Both the position numbers and the translations under genes were made by a program. DNA of 64,000 bases from Acidobacteriota bacterium (GTDB taxonomy: Bacteria > Acidobacteriota > Blastocatellia > RBC074), in contig JACPYM010000068.1 of assembly GCA_016196035.1 (NCBI GenBank), positions 1 to 64,000 of the forward strand, given 5' to 3'. Below are positions 26,492 through 33,905 of the stretch, piece by piece. Within the stretch, counting starts at the first letter, position 1. Each line of letters starts with the position of its first letter. The notes under the pieces were generated by a model. It did not search any database, had not been told where the DNA came from, and was given only the letters and a program-made list of their open reading frames with translations.

Positions 26492-26671
26492 TTTAGACCG
26501 GATTGCAGATCGGTGTACGGGGAAAAGCGTGCGGCGGGACAGTACCGCGCGCGTCAGCAAGCGGTGCATCAGCGTTGGCGGGATGAGCTACAGATCAAGC
26601 CTCCGCTTGCTGACGCGCGCGGTACTGTCCCCACCGACGCCGCCCATACATTCATTTGCAAACCGATCTAA
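26492..26671. repeat. MITE-like 180-bp element, full copy
   Basis: It has terminal inverted repeats (TTAGACCGGATTGCAGATCG on the left, GCAAACCGATCTAA on the right) and subterminal arms of about 27 bp (GGGACAGTACCGCGCGCGTC then AGCAAGCGG, and the reverse CCGCTTGCTGACGCGCGCGG then TACTGTCCC). It is exactly the same length as the copy at 52971-53150. It has no open frame and looks like a non-autonomous transposable element. It lies in the predicted leader of the TetR operon. Confidence 0.8.
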
Positions 26672-26678
26672 GTTTTCG

Positions 26679-26720
26679 TTTCTACCGGACGGTCGAAACA
26701 TCCCGACCGGTCGGTAGAAA
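26679..26720. promoter_or_regulatory. Probable TetR operator
   Basis: The arms TTTCTACCGGACGGTCG (26679-26695) and CGACCGGTCGGTAGAAA (26704-26720) are complementary at 15 of 17 positions around 8 bp. The right arm contains the self-complementary ACCGACCGGT type of site common for TetR-family repressors. It lies immediately downstream of a possible minus-strand promoter and about 230 bp before the TetR start codon. Confidence 0.65.
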
Positions 26721-26745
26721 TAAACCTAAACACGGATTTCGTCAA
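26718..26745 (-). promoter_or_regulatory. Possible promoter of the TetR-led operon
   Basis: On the minus strand TTGACG (26745-26740) and TTATTT (26723-26718) are 16 bp apart; the -10 box is weak. It abuts the palindromic operator, which would then cover the transcription start. This implies a leader of over 200 nt containing the MITE-like hairpin. Confidence 0.4.
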
Positions 26746-26828
26746 GCTGGCGCAGACGCACCTGGGCTCTTGCAAGGTCGTCAGCAAGAGCATTTGAATG
26801 GATTGGCTGGATTCTGATTCCTGATTCC

Positions 26829-26880
26829 TGACTCCTGGTAGCTCGAAAATCCTGGCTGATTTTCGAGCTACCAGGAGTCA
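26829..26880 (-). terminator. Perfect 23-bp hairpin after acyl-CoA dehydrogenase gene
   Basis: The arms 26829-26851 and 26858-26880 (TGACTCCTGGTAGCTCGAAA and its complement) are perfect around CTGGCT. The hairpin lies 25 bp beyond the stop of the acyl-CoA dehydrogenase gene and before the TetR operon promoter. There is no clear U-tract, so Rho-independent termination is uncertain; it would at least separate the two units. Confidence 0.55.
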
Positions 26881-26904
26881 GGGGTCAGCGGAGCGTCCGC
26901 CGCG

Positions 26905-28659
26905 CTACCAACGATAACGCCCTGACGCTAACAAAGACGCGGCCACACGCCGCCGGGCGGCAATCGTATTGAGCGGACGTACCGCCGCCAGGCGCGCCAA
27001 CACCTCAGACAATTCGACCGCGCCTTCCAATGTGGCTGCCAAGCTCCGCGCATTCAGCGCGATGCGTTCGGCGGCGTCATTGGCGTAAATGCACGTCAAC
27101 TCCAACGGGAACTCCCGCCGGTCTTCGGCAAATTTCTGCGTGCGCAGGCAGGCGCTTTCCAGCGCGTAGGTCTCGGCCACGATGTCCGCCACCAAGCCCA
27201 GCACTTCCTGCTCTTCAGCTAATTGATCGCCAAAGGCGCGCGCCACCGCGTCCAGCACCAACAGCGATGTGCGCTTGGCCTGCGTCAGCACTTGTTGCAC
27301 ATACACCAAGCCCGCACAGGCGGCGGCTGGTTCAGTCGCGCCCGCCAGGATTTGGCCAGTCAGGATTTGGGCGGCCCGCTCGCGCAACGGCCACTGGCCG
27401 CGGGCTTTCAACAGCCGCGTGGCAATGATGACGCGGTTGATCTCGTTGGTGCCTTCATAGATGCGCGTGATGCGGGCATCACGGTACGCGCGCTCGGCGG
27501 GGTAGTCTTTGGAATAACCATAGCCGCCAAACACCTGCACCGTTTCGTCAACGACGTAACCCAACGCCTCGCTCGTCCAGATTTTGTTGATCGAACATTC
27601 GACCGCGTATTGTTCGATGGCCTTGAGTGCCTGCAAGGGATCGTTGGCATCCACCGTTTCCAGCGCCTGATCCACCATGCCCAGGGTGCGCCAGACCAGC
27701 GCATCGCCGACATAACAGCGCACGGCCATTTCAGCCAGCTTGCGTTTGATCAAGCCAAAGCTCGCAATCGGTCTGCCGAATTGTTCGCGTTCTTTGCTGT
27801 AGGCAAGCGCGTTGTTCAAGGCCAATTTCGACTGGCCCAGATTGCGACCACCCAGTTTCAAGCGGCCCAGGTTCAGGATATTGAAGGCGACGACGTGCCC
27901 CTTCCCGATTTCGCTCAGCACGTTTTCGACGGGCACGCGGCAATCTTCCAGCATCAACGCCGTGGTTGAACTGCCATCCAGGCCCAGCTTTTTTTCTTCG
28001 TGACCGCTGACGACGCCGTGACCGCGTTCGACAATGAAGGCGGTGAATTTGTCGCCATCCACTTTGGCAAAAACGATGAACACATCGGCAAAGCCCCCGT
28101 TGGTGATCCACATCTTCTGCCCATTGAGAATGTAGTGCGTGCCGTCGGCGCTGAGCGTTGCTTTGGTTTTGGCCGAGAGCGCGTCTGAACCGGCGGAGGG
28201 TTCGGTCAGACAATACGCCGCGATCAATTCACCGGTCGCCAGCTTCGGCAGATATTTCTCGCGCTGGGCCGCCGTGCCGAAATAAACAATCGGCAGCGTG
28301 CCAATCGTCGTATGCGCGCCCAGGCTTGCGCCGAATGAGGGCAGCAGCGCGATGGCCTCGCCGACATAGGCCGAGCTGACTTTGTCCAAACCGAGGCCCC
28401 CATACGCTTCGGGAATGTCTATGCGCAACAGATCGAGTTCGCCGGCTTTGAGCAACAACGCGCGCGTGACGGCCCAGTCTTTGGCATAGATCTGCTCGGC
28501 GCGCGTAAGCACTTCCTTGCGCATGAATTCTTCGGCCACCCCCGCGAACATTTGCTGCTCTTCGCTGATGTCTTCGCGGGTGAAAACTTCGGCAGGTGTG
28601 CGATCTTCGTAAAGAAAGCTGCCACCTCGGATAACGGATGGGGTTGTACTTGTTTGCAT
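26905..28659 (-). CDS. Acyl-CoA dehydrogenase, long FadE/VLCAD-like form
   Basis: This FAD enzyme of 584 aa catalyses the first step of beta-oxidation. The catalytic core has AYCLTEPSAGSDA (flavin and substrate loop), KMWITNGGFADVFIVFAK, and the late YEGTNEINRVI motif with the usual catalytic-Glu region. A C-terminal extension of about 180 residues, as in VLCAD/ACAD9-like enzymes, follows and makes it longer than the common 380-aa family. The ATG at 28659 (MQTST) is chosen over an upstream ORF start in the leader; AAAGG lies 11 bp before it. The gene appears to be a separate unit, upstream of the TetR operon on the same strand. The acyl chain length preferred is not known. Confidence 0.9.
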   Translation of the reverse strand: MQTSTTPSVIRGGSFLYEDRTPAEVFTREDISEEQQMFAGVAEEFMRKEVLTRAEQIYAKDWAVTRALLLKAGELDLLRIDIPEAYGGLGLDKVSSAYVGEAIALLPSFGASLGAHTTIGTLPIVYFGTAAQREKYLPKLATGELIAAYCLTEPSAGSDALSAKTKATLSADGTHYILNGQKMWITNGGFADVFIVFAKVDGDKFTAFIVERGHGVVSGHEEKKLGLDGSSTTALMLEDCRVPVENVLSEIGKGHVVAFNILNLGRLKLGGRNLGQSKLALNNALAYSKEREQFGRPIASFGLIKRKLAEMAVRCYVGDALVWRTLGMVDQALETVDANDPLQALKAIEQYAVECSINKIWTSEALGYVVDETVQVFGGYGYSKDYPAERAYRDARITRIYEGTNEINRVIIATRLLKARGQWPLRERAAQILTGQILAGATEPAAACAGLVYVQQVLTQAKRTSLLVLDAVARAFGDQLAEEQEVLGLVADIVAETYALESACLRTQKFAEDRREFPLELTCIYANDAAERIALNARSLAATLEGAVELSEVLARLAAVRPLNTIAARRRVAASLLASGRYRW

Positions 28660-28758
28660 TGAAATTGTGCCTTTCGAAAAGAGAGGATGGCAGTCACTGA
28701 ACAATCGCAGGTAGTGGCGAAATCCGGTAGTGTCCTAAAGTTGTGTTGCCAGCGAGTG

Positions 28759-28852
28759 CAAGATGTTTTCCCACGAAGCCACACGAAGAAAACACGAAGA
28801 TGCTTGGCGTTCTTCGTGTTTTCTTCGTGTGGCTTCGTGGGAAAACATCTTG
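28759..28852. repeat. Perfect 42-bp inverted repeat (CACGAAG-rich hairpin)
   Basis: The arms 28759-28800 and 28811-28852 are perfectly complementary around a 10-nt loop. They are built of CCACGAAGCCACACGAAG and AAAACACGAAGA. The element is AT-richer than its surroundings. Short CACGAAG-type units of this kind occur between genes in many environmental bacteria; the role is unknown. It lies about 100 bp upstream of the acyl-CoA dehydrogenase start. Confidence 0.8.
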
Positions 28853-29103
28853 TTTTAGGCAGCAGCACAGGCATAGGACACAACTCGAAATCCGGTGGGG
28901 TGCGACAGAAACCCGCGCGTCAGCTAGGGCTTCTGTCACGGAACCAACCCCGCATCCCACTCGATATGCAACGCTCCGGCCAACGAAAAATGTGGCGGCA
29001 ACTGTCAGGTAATTGTTCTTCTGAACTGCGGAATGTCGCGGCCAGTATACGGGTCACCGCTCGTTGAAAGCCATACGGGCAACAACAAATTGCGATGCAT
29101 AGT

Positions 29104-29147
29104 TTATCCGGGGTGGGTTCCCTGCTTATCCGGGGTGGGTTCCCTGC
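29104..29147. repeat. Exact 22-bp tandem duplication
   Basis: The unit TTATCCGGGGTGGGTTCCCT plus GC occurs twice back to back with no mismatch. It lies in a non-coding stretch between the acyl-CoA dehydrogenase and the stress cluster. It could be a slippage product or a pair of protein-binding sites. Confidence 0.8.
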
Positions 29148-29386
29148 TGCACATTTAGTCGGCAAGAACACACAATCAGTAGATCGGTTATCAGACGCCT
29201 GTCTCGACGAAGTATGCACAGTTATTCCAACTCTGCGCCATGTGTTTTCATTCCCTTCGCATCATCGAATGGCTACTCAAAATGACACTGAGCGGTGTAT
29301 GGGAAACGGGAGGGACAATTTGGCAAATCGTCCCACACGCGCAGCGCGCCCGACCGGCTACCTCGTATACTCAAGGGCCAACCGCT

Positions 29387-29497
29387 CTAATAAACGTGCA
29401 GGTGATAGGCAAAGAAAAGCGCGATGCCGAAAAGCACGGCGCCCAAAATAATCCACCAATGAACCGCTCTGGTTTTGCCGAGTACCTGGGTTTTCAT
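29387..29497 (-). CDS. Small single-pass membrane protein (36 aa)
   Basis: A 36-codon open frame with a strong ribosome-binding site (GGGAGGAAGTT then ATG at 29497) encodes a positively charged N-terminus (MKTQVLGKTRAV), one transmembrane helix (about residues 14-31, WWIILGAVLFGIALFFAY) and a short LHVY end. It is about 45 bp downstream of the metallothionein-like gene on the same strand. I do not recognise the family; small proteins of this form often regulate or stabilise membrane complexes. The clean SD, ATG and hydrophobic profile argue that it is real. Confidence 0.6.
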   Translation of the reverse strand: MKTQVLGKTRAVHWWIILGAVLFGIALFFAYHLHVY

Positions 29498-29543
29498 AAC
29501 TTCCTCCCTTGCCGGTTGCCTTCAATCCCATTGCTGACCGGCC

Positions 29544-29717
29544 TCATTGCTGACTGGCTTGCCAAGCTGTGCCCTCGGCGCACTCCGGATGCCCGCAATG
29601 ACAGCCTCGCTCAGGGTTAGGCTCGGCCATTTCGCAAGCTTCAGAACAGAAGCCGGTGCTCAAATCCGCCGGGCAGTGACAAGTTGGATTTCCGCATTTA
29701 TCGGTTGGTTCAATCAT
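29544..29717 (-). CDS. Metallothionein-like Cys-rich protein
   Basis: This protein of about 57 aa has eight cysteines and several histidines in the pattern KCGNPTCHCPAD, GFCSEACE, GCHCGHPEC, the spacing of bacterial metallothionein-like (SmtA/BmtA-type) zinc-binding proteins. It would bind Zn, Cd or Cu in the cytoplasm. The ATG at 29717 gives MIEPTDKC; a GTG at 29729 adds four residues and directly abuts the stop of the BCAM0308-family gene. No strong SD is visible, so translational coupling is likely. Its setting beside universal stress genes supports a metal or redox stress role. Confidence 0.75.
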   Translation of the reverse strand: MIEPTDKCGNPTCHCPADLSTGFCSEACEMAEPNPERGCHCGHPECAEGTAWQASQQ

Positions 29718-29729
29718 TTTGTTCTGCAC

Positions 29730-30251
29730 TTAGTCACGTTGCCACCAAACGTGCGCCAGCTTGTTTTCGTGCGAAAAGTCATAGCGCACGTCGCCGTCAT
29801 AGGCCTTCTCTAACGCGTGCCCTAAGCGTTGTGCCAGATGCTCGGTCGTAGTCTTGACGGTTAGCTTACCGGCTTCACTTTCATCCCAACCCATAATCCG
29901 CGCCAGTGGATTGTCTTCGGCGGCGCGCTCTGCCTCGCGGGTCAACAAGGTCTCCAGTTCCTGGCGATGCGCACTCAAAAAATGACCGGCCAAATGTACG
30001 TAGCCGCTCGGCAGTTCCGCTTGAATCACTTTGCAGGCCGGGCAGAGCGTGGTTTGCGCGGGCCGCACCTTTGGATGTTTGGCGCTGTCACGTTCCGGGT
30101 CGGGTTTGCTCCAACGCCGGTCGGCATAAACGTTGCCGCATACGCCGCAAACTGCCGGCTCTTGCGGCGCGCGGGGCGTCTGGTGTTGACCTGCCTCGTG
30201 GTCAACACGTTTGGTAAAGGTCTGATTGGTGTATGGTTTATTGCTTCGCAT
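29730..30251 (-). CDS. BCAM0308-family zinc-ribbon protein
   Basis: This 173-aa protein has two CxxC pairs (CGVCG at about 35 and CPAC at about 70) forming a likely zinc ribbon. The conserved C-terminal part reads KLTVKTTTEHLAQRLGHALEKAY and YDFSHENKLAHVWW, which I recognise as the BCAM0308 family, conserved in stress and low-oxygen gene clusters. The biochemical function is unknown. The start at 30251 follows GAGGTACTT. It is divergent from the phosphoribosyltransferase gene across about 250 bp that should hold both promoters. Confidence 0.75.
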   Translation of the reverse strand: MRSNKPYTNQTFTKRVDHEAGQHQTPRAPQEPAVCGVCGNVYADRRWSKPDPERDSAKHPKVRPAQTTLCPACKVIQAELPSGYVHLAGHFLSAHRQELETLLTREAERAAEDNPLARIMGWDESEAGKLTVKTTTEHLAQRLGHALEKAYDGDVRYDFSHENKLAHVWWQRD

Positions 30252-30501
30252 AAGTACCTCGCTTTCTCAACAGCCTCTGTGGCAATCATCGTGCCGCCAA
30301 CGCCGGTGAAAAAGAGCTTGCGGTATGGGCCATTTCGCCCAACGCGGTACGCAACTACGCTTGCAGTAGCGACTAGCGCCTGCGCCTGCCCAGCGTATTC
30401 ACTGCGCGAAAAACCGCGCACCCTGCCAATCAAACCAAATGGCACAGCACCTGCTATGTAAGCTATGGGTCGCCGCGCGCATTGGAGAGGGGGAGAAGAC
30501 A

Positions 30502-31191
30502 ATGAACTTGCGTTTTCGCGATCGCTCGGAAGCCGGGCGCCTGTTAGCCGAAAAACTCAAGGCTTATGCGCAACGCGACGATGTGCTGGTCTTGGCATTG
30601 CCGCGCGGTGGTGTGCCGGTGGGGTTTGAAATTGCGCGCGCGCTCGACGCTCCGCTGGATGTATTGATCGTGCGCGAATTGGGGCTGCCGCAGCAACCGG
30701 AATTCGCCATCGGGGCGCTGGCCAGCGGCGGCGCCTGTGTGTTCAACCAAAGTTTATTGGCCGGGAGTTCGCTCGCCACACCAGAGATCAAGGCGCTCAT
30801 TGCGCGCGAACAGTCGGAACTGGAACGTCGCGAGCGCGCGTATCGCGGCCAGCGCCCATTCCCCGAACTGCGCGGCCGCACCGTCATTCTGGTGGATGAC
30901 GGGATGGCCACTGGCGCAACTATGCACGCGGCGGTCAAAGCGCTGCAAACGCAGCAGCCTGCTCACCTGGTTATCGCCGTCCCCGTCGCGGCGGCTGAGA
31001 CTTGCGCGGAGTTTGCGCAAATGCAGAATCACACCAGCTTTCTCTGCCTGCTCGCGCCTGTATCTTTTCATGCCGTGGGCCTCTGGTATGAATCTTTTCC
31101 ACAAATGACCGATGATGAAGTGCGTTCCCTGTTAGAACGTGCGGCCCAATTGCCAGCCCCCAGCACTGCCCACACTTCTCCAAATTCCTGA
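30502..31191 (+). CDS. Phosphoribosyltransferase-domain protein
   Basis: This 229-aa protein has the type I phosphoribosyltransferase signature VILVDDGMATGATM (about residues 128-141) and the upstream LALPRGGVPVGFEIA loop. It belongs to the stand-alone PRTase group often found beside universal stress proteins and dienelactone-hydrolase-like genes; the true substrate is not established. The ATG at 30502 follows GGAGAGGGGGAG. The gene is followed after 235 bp by a universal stress protein gene on the same strand. Confidence 0.87.
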   Translation: MNLRFRDRSEAGRLLAEKLKAYAQRDDVLVLALPRGGVPVGFEIARALDAPLDVLIVRELGLPQQPEFAIGALASGGACVFNQSLLAGSSLATPEIKALIAREQSELERRERAYRGQRPFPELRGRTVILVDDGMATGATMHAAVKALQTQQPAHLVIAVPVAAAETCAEFAQMQNHTSFLCLLAPVSFHAVGLWYESFPQMTDDEVRSLLERAAQLPAPSTAHTSPNS

Positions 31192-31426
31192 TCATCAGGC
31201 AGCGCCGCCATGCGGCATCGCCACCACTTGGCTTGGCCTGCGCAAATAGCCCCGCCTGATACGGAGAAACCCCCACCGCCAGCCGCCAACCATCCGGCAT
31301 AGCGGTTGCACTTTGCAGCAAGGTAGAAGTGTTGCCGGTACATCTATAGACTTTGCTCTGTATGTAGCAATCCTGCTTTGTTGTGACGATGTAATTTGTC
31401 AGAGCAGCTAATCTTATCGAGGGGGC

Positions 31427-32296
31427 ATGATGAAAATTCTGATTGCGTATGATGGTTCGCGTTGTGCGGAAGCCGCGCTACAGGATTTACAGCGGGCTGG
31501 TTTGCCGCATCAGGCTGAAGTGTTGGTACTGTCCATCGAAGAGTTCGAGCCGCGCTTACCACCCCCCGGCGTACTGGCCGTAGCGCCGGCGCCGCTGGCG
31601 GCGGGGTTTGTAAAGGAGCGGTTGAATTTGGCCCAAGCCGCTGCCAAGCGCTTGCAACAGGATTTTCCTGCGTGGCAAGTCAGTGCTGAAGCGGAAATGG
31701 GCGCAGTCGCTCCGGCCCTGTTAAAGCGCGCCGCAGAATGGCCTGCCGATTTGCTCGTCGTGGGTTCGCACGGCCGTTCGGCGCTGGGACGTTTCGTTTT
31801 GGGCAGCGTCTCGCAAAAGCTGGTCACGAACGCTCCCTGCGCAGTGCGTGTGGCGCGCGGACGCAGCGTTGATCCGGCCCTGCCCCTGCGCCTGCTCATC
31901 GGCCTGGATGGTTCGCCTGGCGCTGAGGCTGCGGTGCGCGCGGTGGCCGCACGCACTTGGCTGGCAGGCACCGAGGTGCGCCTGGTGGCTGCGATCAACG
32001 AAGTCATCGAAGAAGTCATTGATTACTTGGACGCCGTACAACACCAAGGCTGGTCGTGGTTGCAGGACACGTTACAAGCGGCTGAGCAAACCTTGTTGGC
32101 GGCTGGCCTGGACGTCTCGCCGCACTTGGTCAAAGGCGACCCTAAACACGTGCTGCTCACCGAAGCTGAGAAGTGGGATGCCGATTGTATCTTTGTCGGC
32201 GCCCGCAGCCTGGGCCGGTTGGAACGCTTGCGGCTCGGCAGCGTTTCAGCCGCCGTGACAGCGCGCGCGCATTGTTCGGTGGAAGTCGTGCGCTGA
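31427..32296 (+). CDS. Tandem universal stress protein (two UspA domains)
   Basis: This 289-aa protein has two UspA folds, residues 1 to about 143 and 147-289. Domain 1 opens MKILIAYDGSRCAEAAL and has the ATP-binding signature VGSHGRSALGRFVLGSVS. Domain 2 opens LLIGLDGSPGAEAAV and has the weaker VGARSLGRLERLRLGSVS. A GAGGGGGC box lies before two adjacent ATGs (31427 and 31430), the second being better spaced. It is cytoplasmic, probably ATP-binding and stress-induced. A clear terminator follows at 32317-32351. Confidence 0.9.
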   Translation: MMKILIAYDGSRCAEAALQDLQRAGLPHQAEVLVLSIEEFEPRLPPPGVLAVAPAPLAAGFVKERLNLAQAAAKRLQQDFPAWQVSAEAEMGAVAPALLKRAAEWPADLLVVGSHGRSALGRFVLGSVSQKLVTNAPCAVRVARGRSVDPALPLRLLIGLDGSPGAEAAVRAVAARTWLAGTEVRLVAAINEVIEEVIDYLDAVQHQGWSWLQDTLQAAEQTLLAAGLDVSPHLVKGDPKHVLLTEAEKWDADCIFVGARSLGRLERLRLGSVSAAVTARAHCSVEVVR

Positions 32297-32316
32297 AAAT
32301 CTGGCACTTATGTATT

Positions 32317-32351
32317 GGGTGGCGCGCGTTATTCACGCGCGCCACCCTTTT
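32317..32351 (+). terminator. Rho-independent terminator after universal stress gene
   Basis: A GC-rich stem GGGTGGCGCGCGT / ACGCGCGCCACCC around TATTC is followed directly by TTTT, 20 bp after the stop codon. Confidence 0.85.
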
Positions 32352-32508
32352 AGCGAATCGCCAGCGTTGTCGAGTTACTCGTCATCCCGCCGCGTGTCAC
32401 CGTCATCGGATGCAAGCCCGATGTGACACTCACGGGCAGCCTCACGTTGTGCTGAGAGGCAGCGCCGCAAAACTTCAGTTCAGCGCCCTGGGTATGTGCC
32501 GCTGCCCA
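32350..32508 (-). pseudogene. Possible remnant of a TIGR03437- or Ig-like protein C-terminus
   Basis: A minus-strand open stretch of about 52 codons ends in TAA and encodes AELKFCGAASQHNVRL, PVSVTSGLHPMTVTRG and GMTSNSTTLAIR. The last part resembles the final beta-strands of the C-terminal domains of the giant proteins nearby (VxVTVxGxxSNxVTxxV pattern). It is preceded by an in-frame stop and has no start or ribosome-binding site, so it looks like a decayed gene end. The match is weak and judged by eye. Confidence 0.3.
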
Positions 32509-32579
32509 TCATCGTTTACGCGATCCGGTAAACATCAACGTGATTCATGCGTGCTGGACGTTTCATTGCTCAACGCGAT

Positions 32580-33905
32580 TCAACGGTACCAGCGGCGCGG
32601 GTGAATCGTCACCGGAAAATCCGGACGTGGCGGTTCATAGCCCCGCAAGAAGCCTTGCTCAAGGGGGAAATCGTCTTCGACCGGCGACACCCCATTGCTA
32701 AGCCAACGTTCCACCGTTTGAAGCGCTGTCAGCACTTGCGCCTGGCTAAAATTGCAATGGCCGCTGGGATTGTCCGTCCAGGCCGACGCCAGGTTGTAAT
32801 TCTTCCCCATTGCGTTCACGGTCTCGCGCAACACCCATTCATTGCTAGGTGCGACCGCATCGCGGACAGATTTCAACGTGAGTACCGGACGCAACAGCAC
32901 GCCATCCGGCTCGAAGTTCCGTTCCAGATACTGGCGCGGCGCGCCGGTCGCAGCGTAAGTGCGGCAACTGGTGTTCATGGTTTCGAGCCAGACGTCAGCA
33001 TCTACTCCCATCGTGCTCAGATACGCTTTTTCCGGATCCATCAACATGTAGTTGTGATCCAGGTTGTAACCGGTCGGGCCGCCCGCGCGGCGTTCGATCT
33101 CGGCTCGTCCGGCGGTGGCGTAATAAGCCAGATTGAATAAAGTGCCGCTATCATAGAATCCCTCTAGCGGCATGTGGTTGACCAACCGCACGAATTCCCA
33201 ACGGCCCAGATTCGACGGGTCTTGCAATTGCGCCAGCAGCACGGGCATGACCTCGGTCTCGAAATTCAGATCATCGCGAACGTCGCCGACGCGACCCCAC
33301 GCTTCGGGCCAACCAAAGGCCATGTCATACGCGACGGCAAAATTCAGCAAGACATCGCCTAGCCGCGTGGCGCCTGCCGTCGGGCCGCACATGCAAAGCG
33401 CGGCGTCATAGGCGTCCGGGTGATGCTCTGCGCCTTCGAGCGCAATCAGCGAACCCATCGAAGCGCCCATCAGAATCGTGCGTTGCGGCACGCCAACTTG
33501 TTCACGGAAGAAATTGGTCAGCGCCAACGTATCTTCCATGCCCTGTTCGACCGCCCAGCCGTTCTCACGAAAGGCCGAGCCAGCCAGCGCGTAGCCGCGT
33601 TCCAACAAGTAAGTCTCCAGCTCCGGCACGCCCACGCCATCGCGTTCGGTCAGCGTCGCGTTCGCGGCGCGGTTTTCGGGCTGGCCCATGAAATCGCCTT
33701 TGATGCGATAGATGTGGGCATAAACCACCAACGTGCCATTCCAATTCTCAGGCACACGGATGGCGTATGGTGCGCCATTCAACTCACCCTCGAGTTGCAG
33801 CGGCCCGGTCTGACTTTGGGCGAACGCAGCGCGCTGCCCAAGTGAGGCGGGTAACAACACCAGGGAAAGTGTGACGAAGCTCAGCAGCATAATCATGCGT
33901 TTCAT
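32580..33905 (-). CDS. Exported alpha/beta hydrolase
   Basis: This 441-aa protein has a Sec signal peptide (about 1-29, ending AFAQ). The alpha/beta-hydrolase fold shows LVVYAHIYRI, the nucleophile elbow GASMGS (ILMGASMGSLIALEG) and a late His-containing DNPSGHCNFSQAQV segment as the probable catalytic histidine. It is probably a secreted esterase or lipase-like enzyme; the substrate is unknown. The start at 33905 has a strong AGGAAGGAGGAATT, and the same GGAG-TTATGAAACG leader type recurs at the giant genes downstream. It is monocistronic, or first before the giant genes' own region; the upstream 416 bp to the next gene hold its promoter. Confidence 0.8.
   Translation of the reverse strand: MKRMIMLLSFVTLSLVLLPASLGQRAAFAQSQTGPLQLEGELNGAPYAIRVPENWNGTLVVYAHIYRIKGDFMGQPENRAANATLTERDGVGVPELETYLLERGYALAGSAFRENGWAVEQGMEDTLALTNFFREQVGVPQRTILMGASMGSLIALEGAEHHPDAYDAALCMCGPTAGATRLGDVLLNFAVAYDMAFGWPEAWGRVGDVRDDLNFETEVMPVLLAQLQDPSNLGRWEFVRLVNHMPLEGFYDSGTLFNLAYYATAGRAEIERRAGGPTGYNLDHNYMLMDPEKAYLSTMGVDADVWLETMNTSCRTYAATGAPRQYLERNFEPDGVLLRPVLTLKSVRDAVAPSNEWVLRETVNAMGKNYNLASAWTDNPSGHCNFSQAQVLTALQTVERWLSNGVSPVEDDFPLEQGFLRGYEPPRPDFPVTIHPRRWYR

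Larger units (their letters stand above)
28660..29386. other. 727-bp stretch without a supported gene
   Basis: It holds the upstream region of the acyl-CoA dehydrogenase gene, the long hairpin at 28759-28852 and a 22-bp tandem duplication at 29104-29147. Short open frames here either run through the hairpin (giving His/Thr/Arg-rich palindromic peptides) or lack ribosome-binding sites and family resemblance. GAAATCCGGT is present on both sides of the hairpin (about 28717 and 28887), which hints that the hairpin was inserted in, or is part of, a larger repeated unit. Confidence 0.6.

Noticed and set aside
28694-29067. Open frames on both strands across 28.7-29.1 kb
   Set aside because: Their peptides are translations of the two arms of the 42-bp inverted repeat and have no ribosome-binding sites.
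29967-30502. Open frames on both strands in the BCAM0308/phosphoribosyltransferase divergent region
   Set aside because: They overlap the BCAM0308 gene in other frames and lack start signals; the gap is better read as a promoter region.
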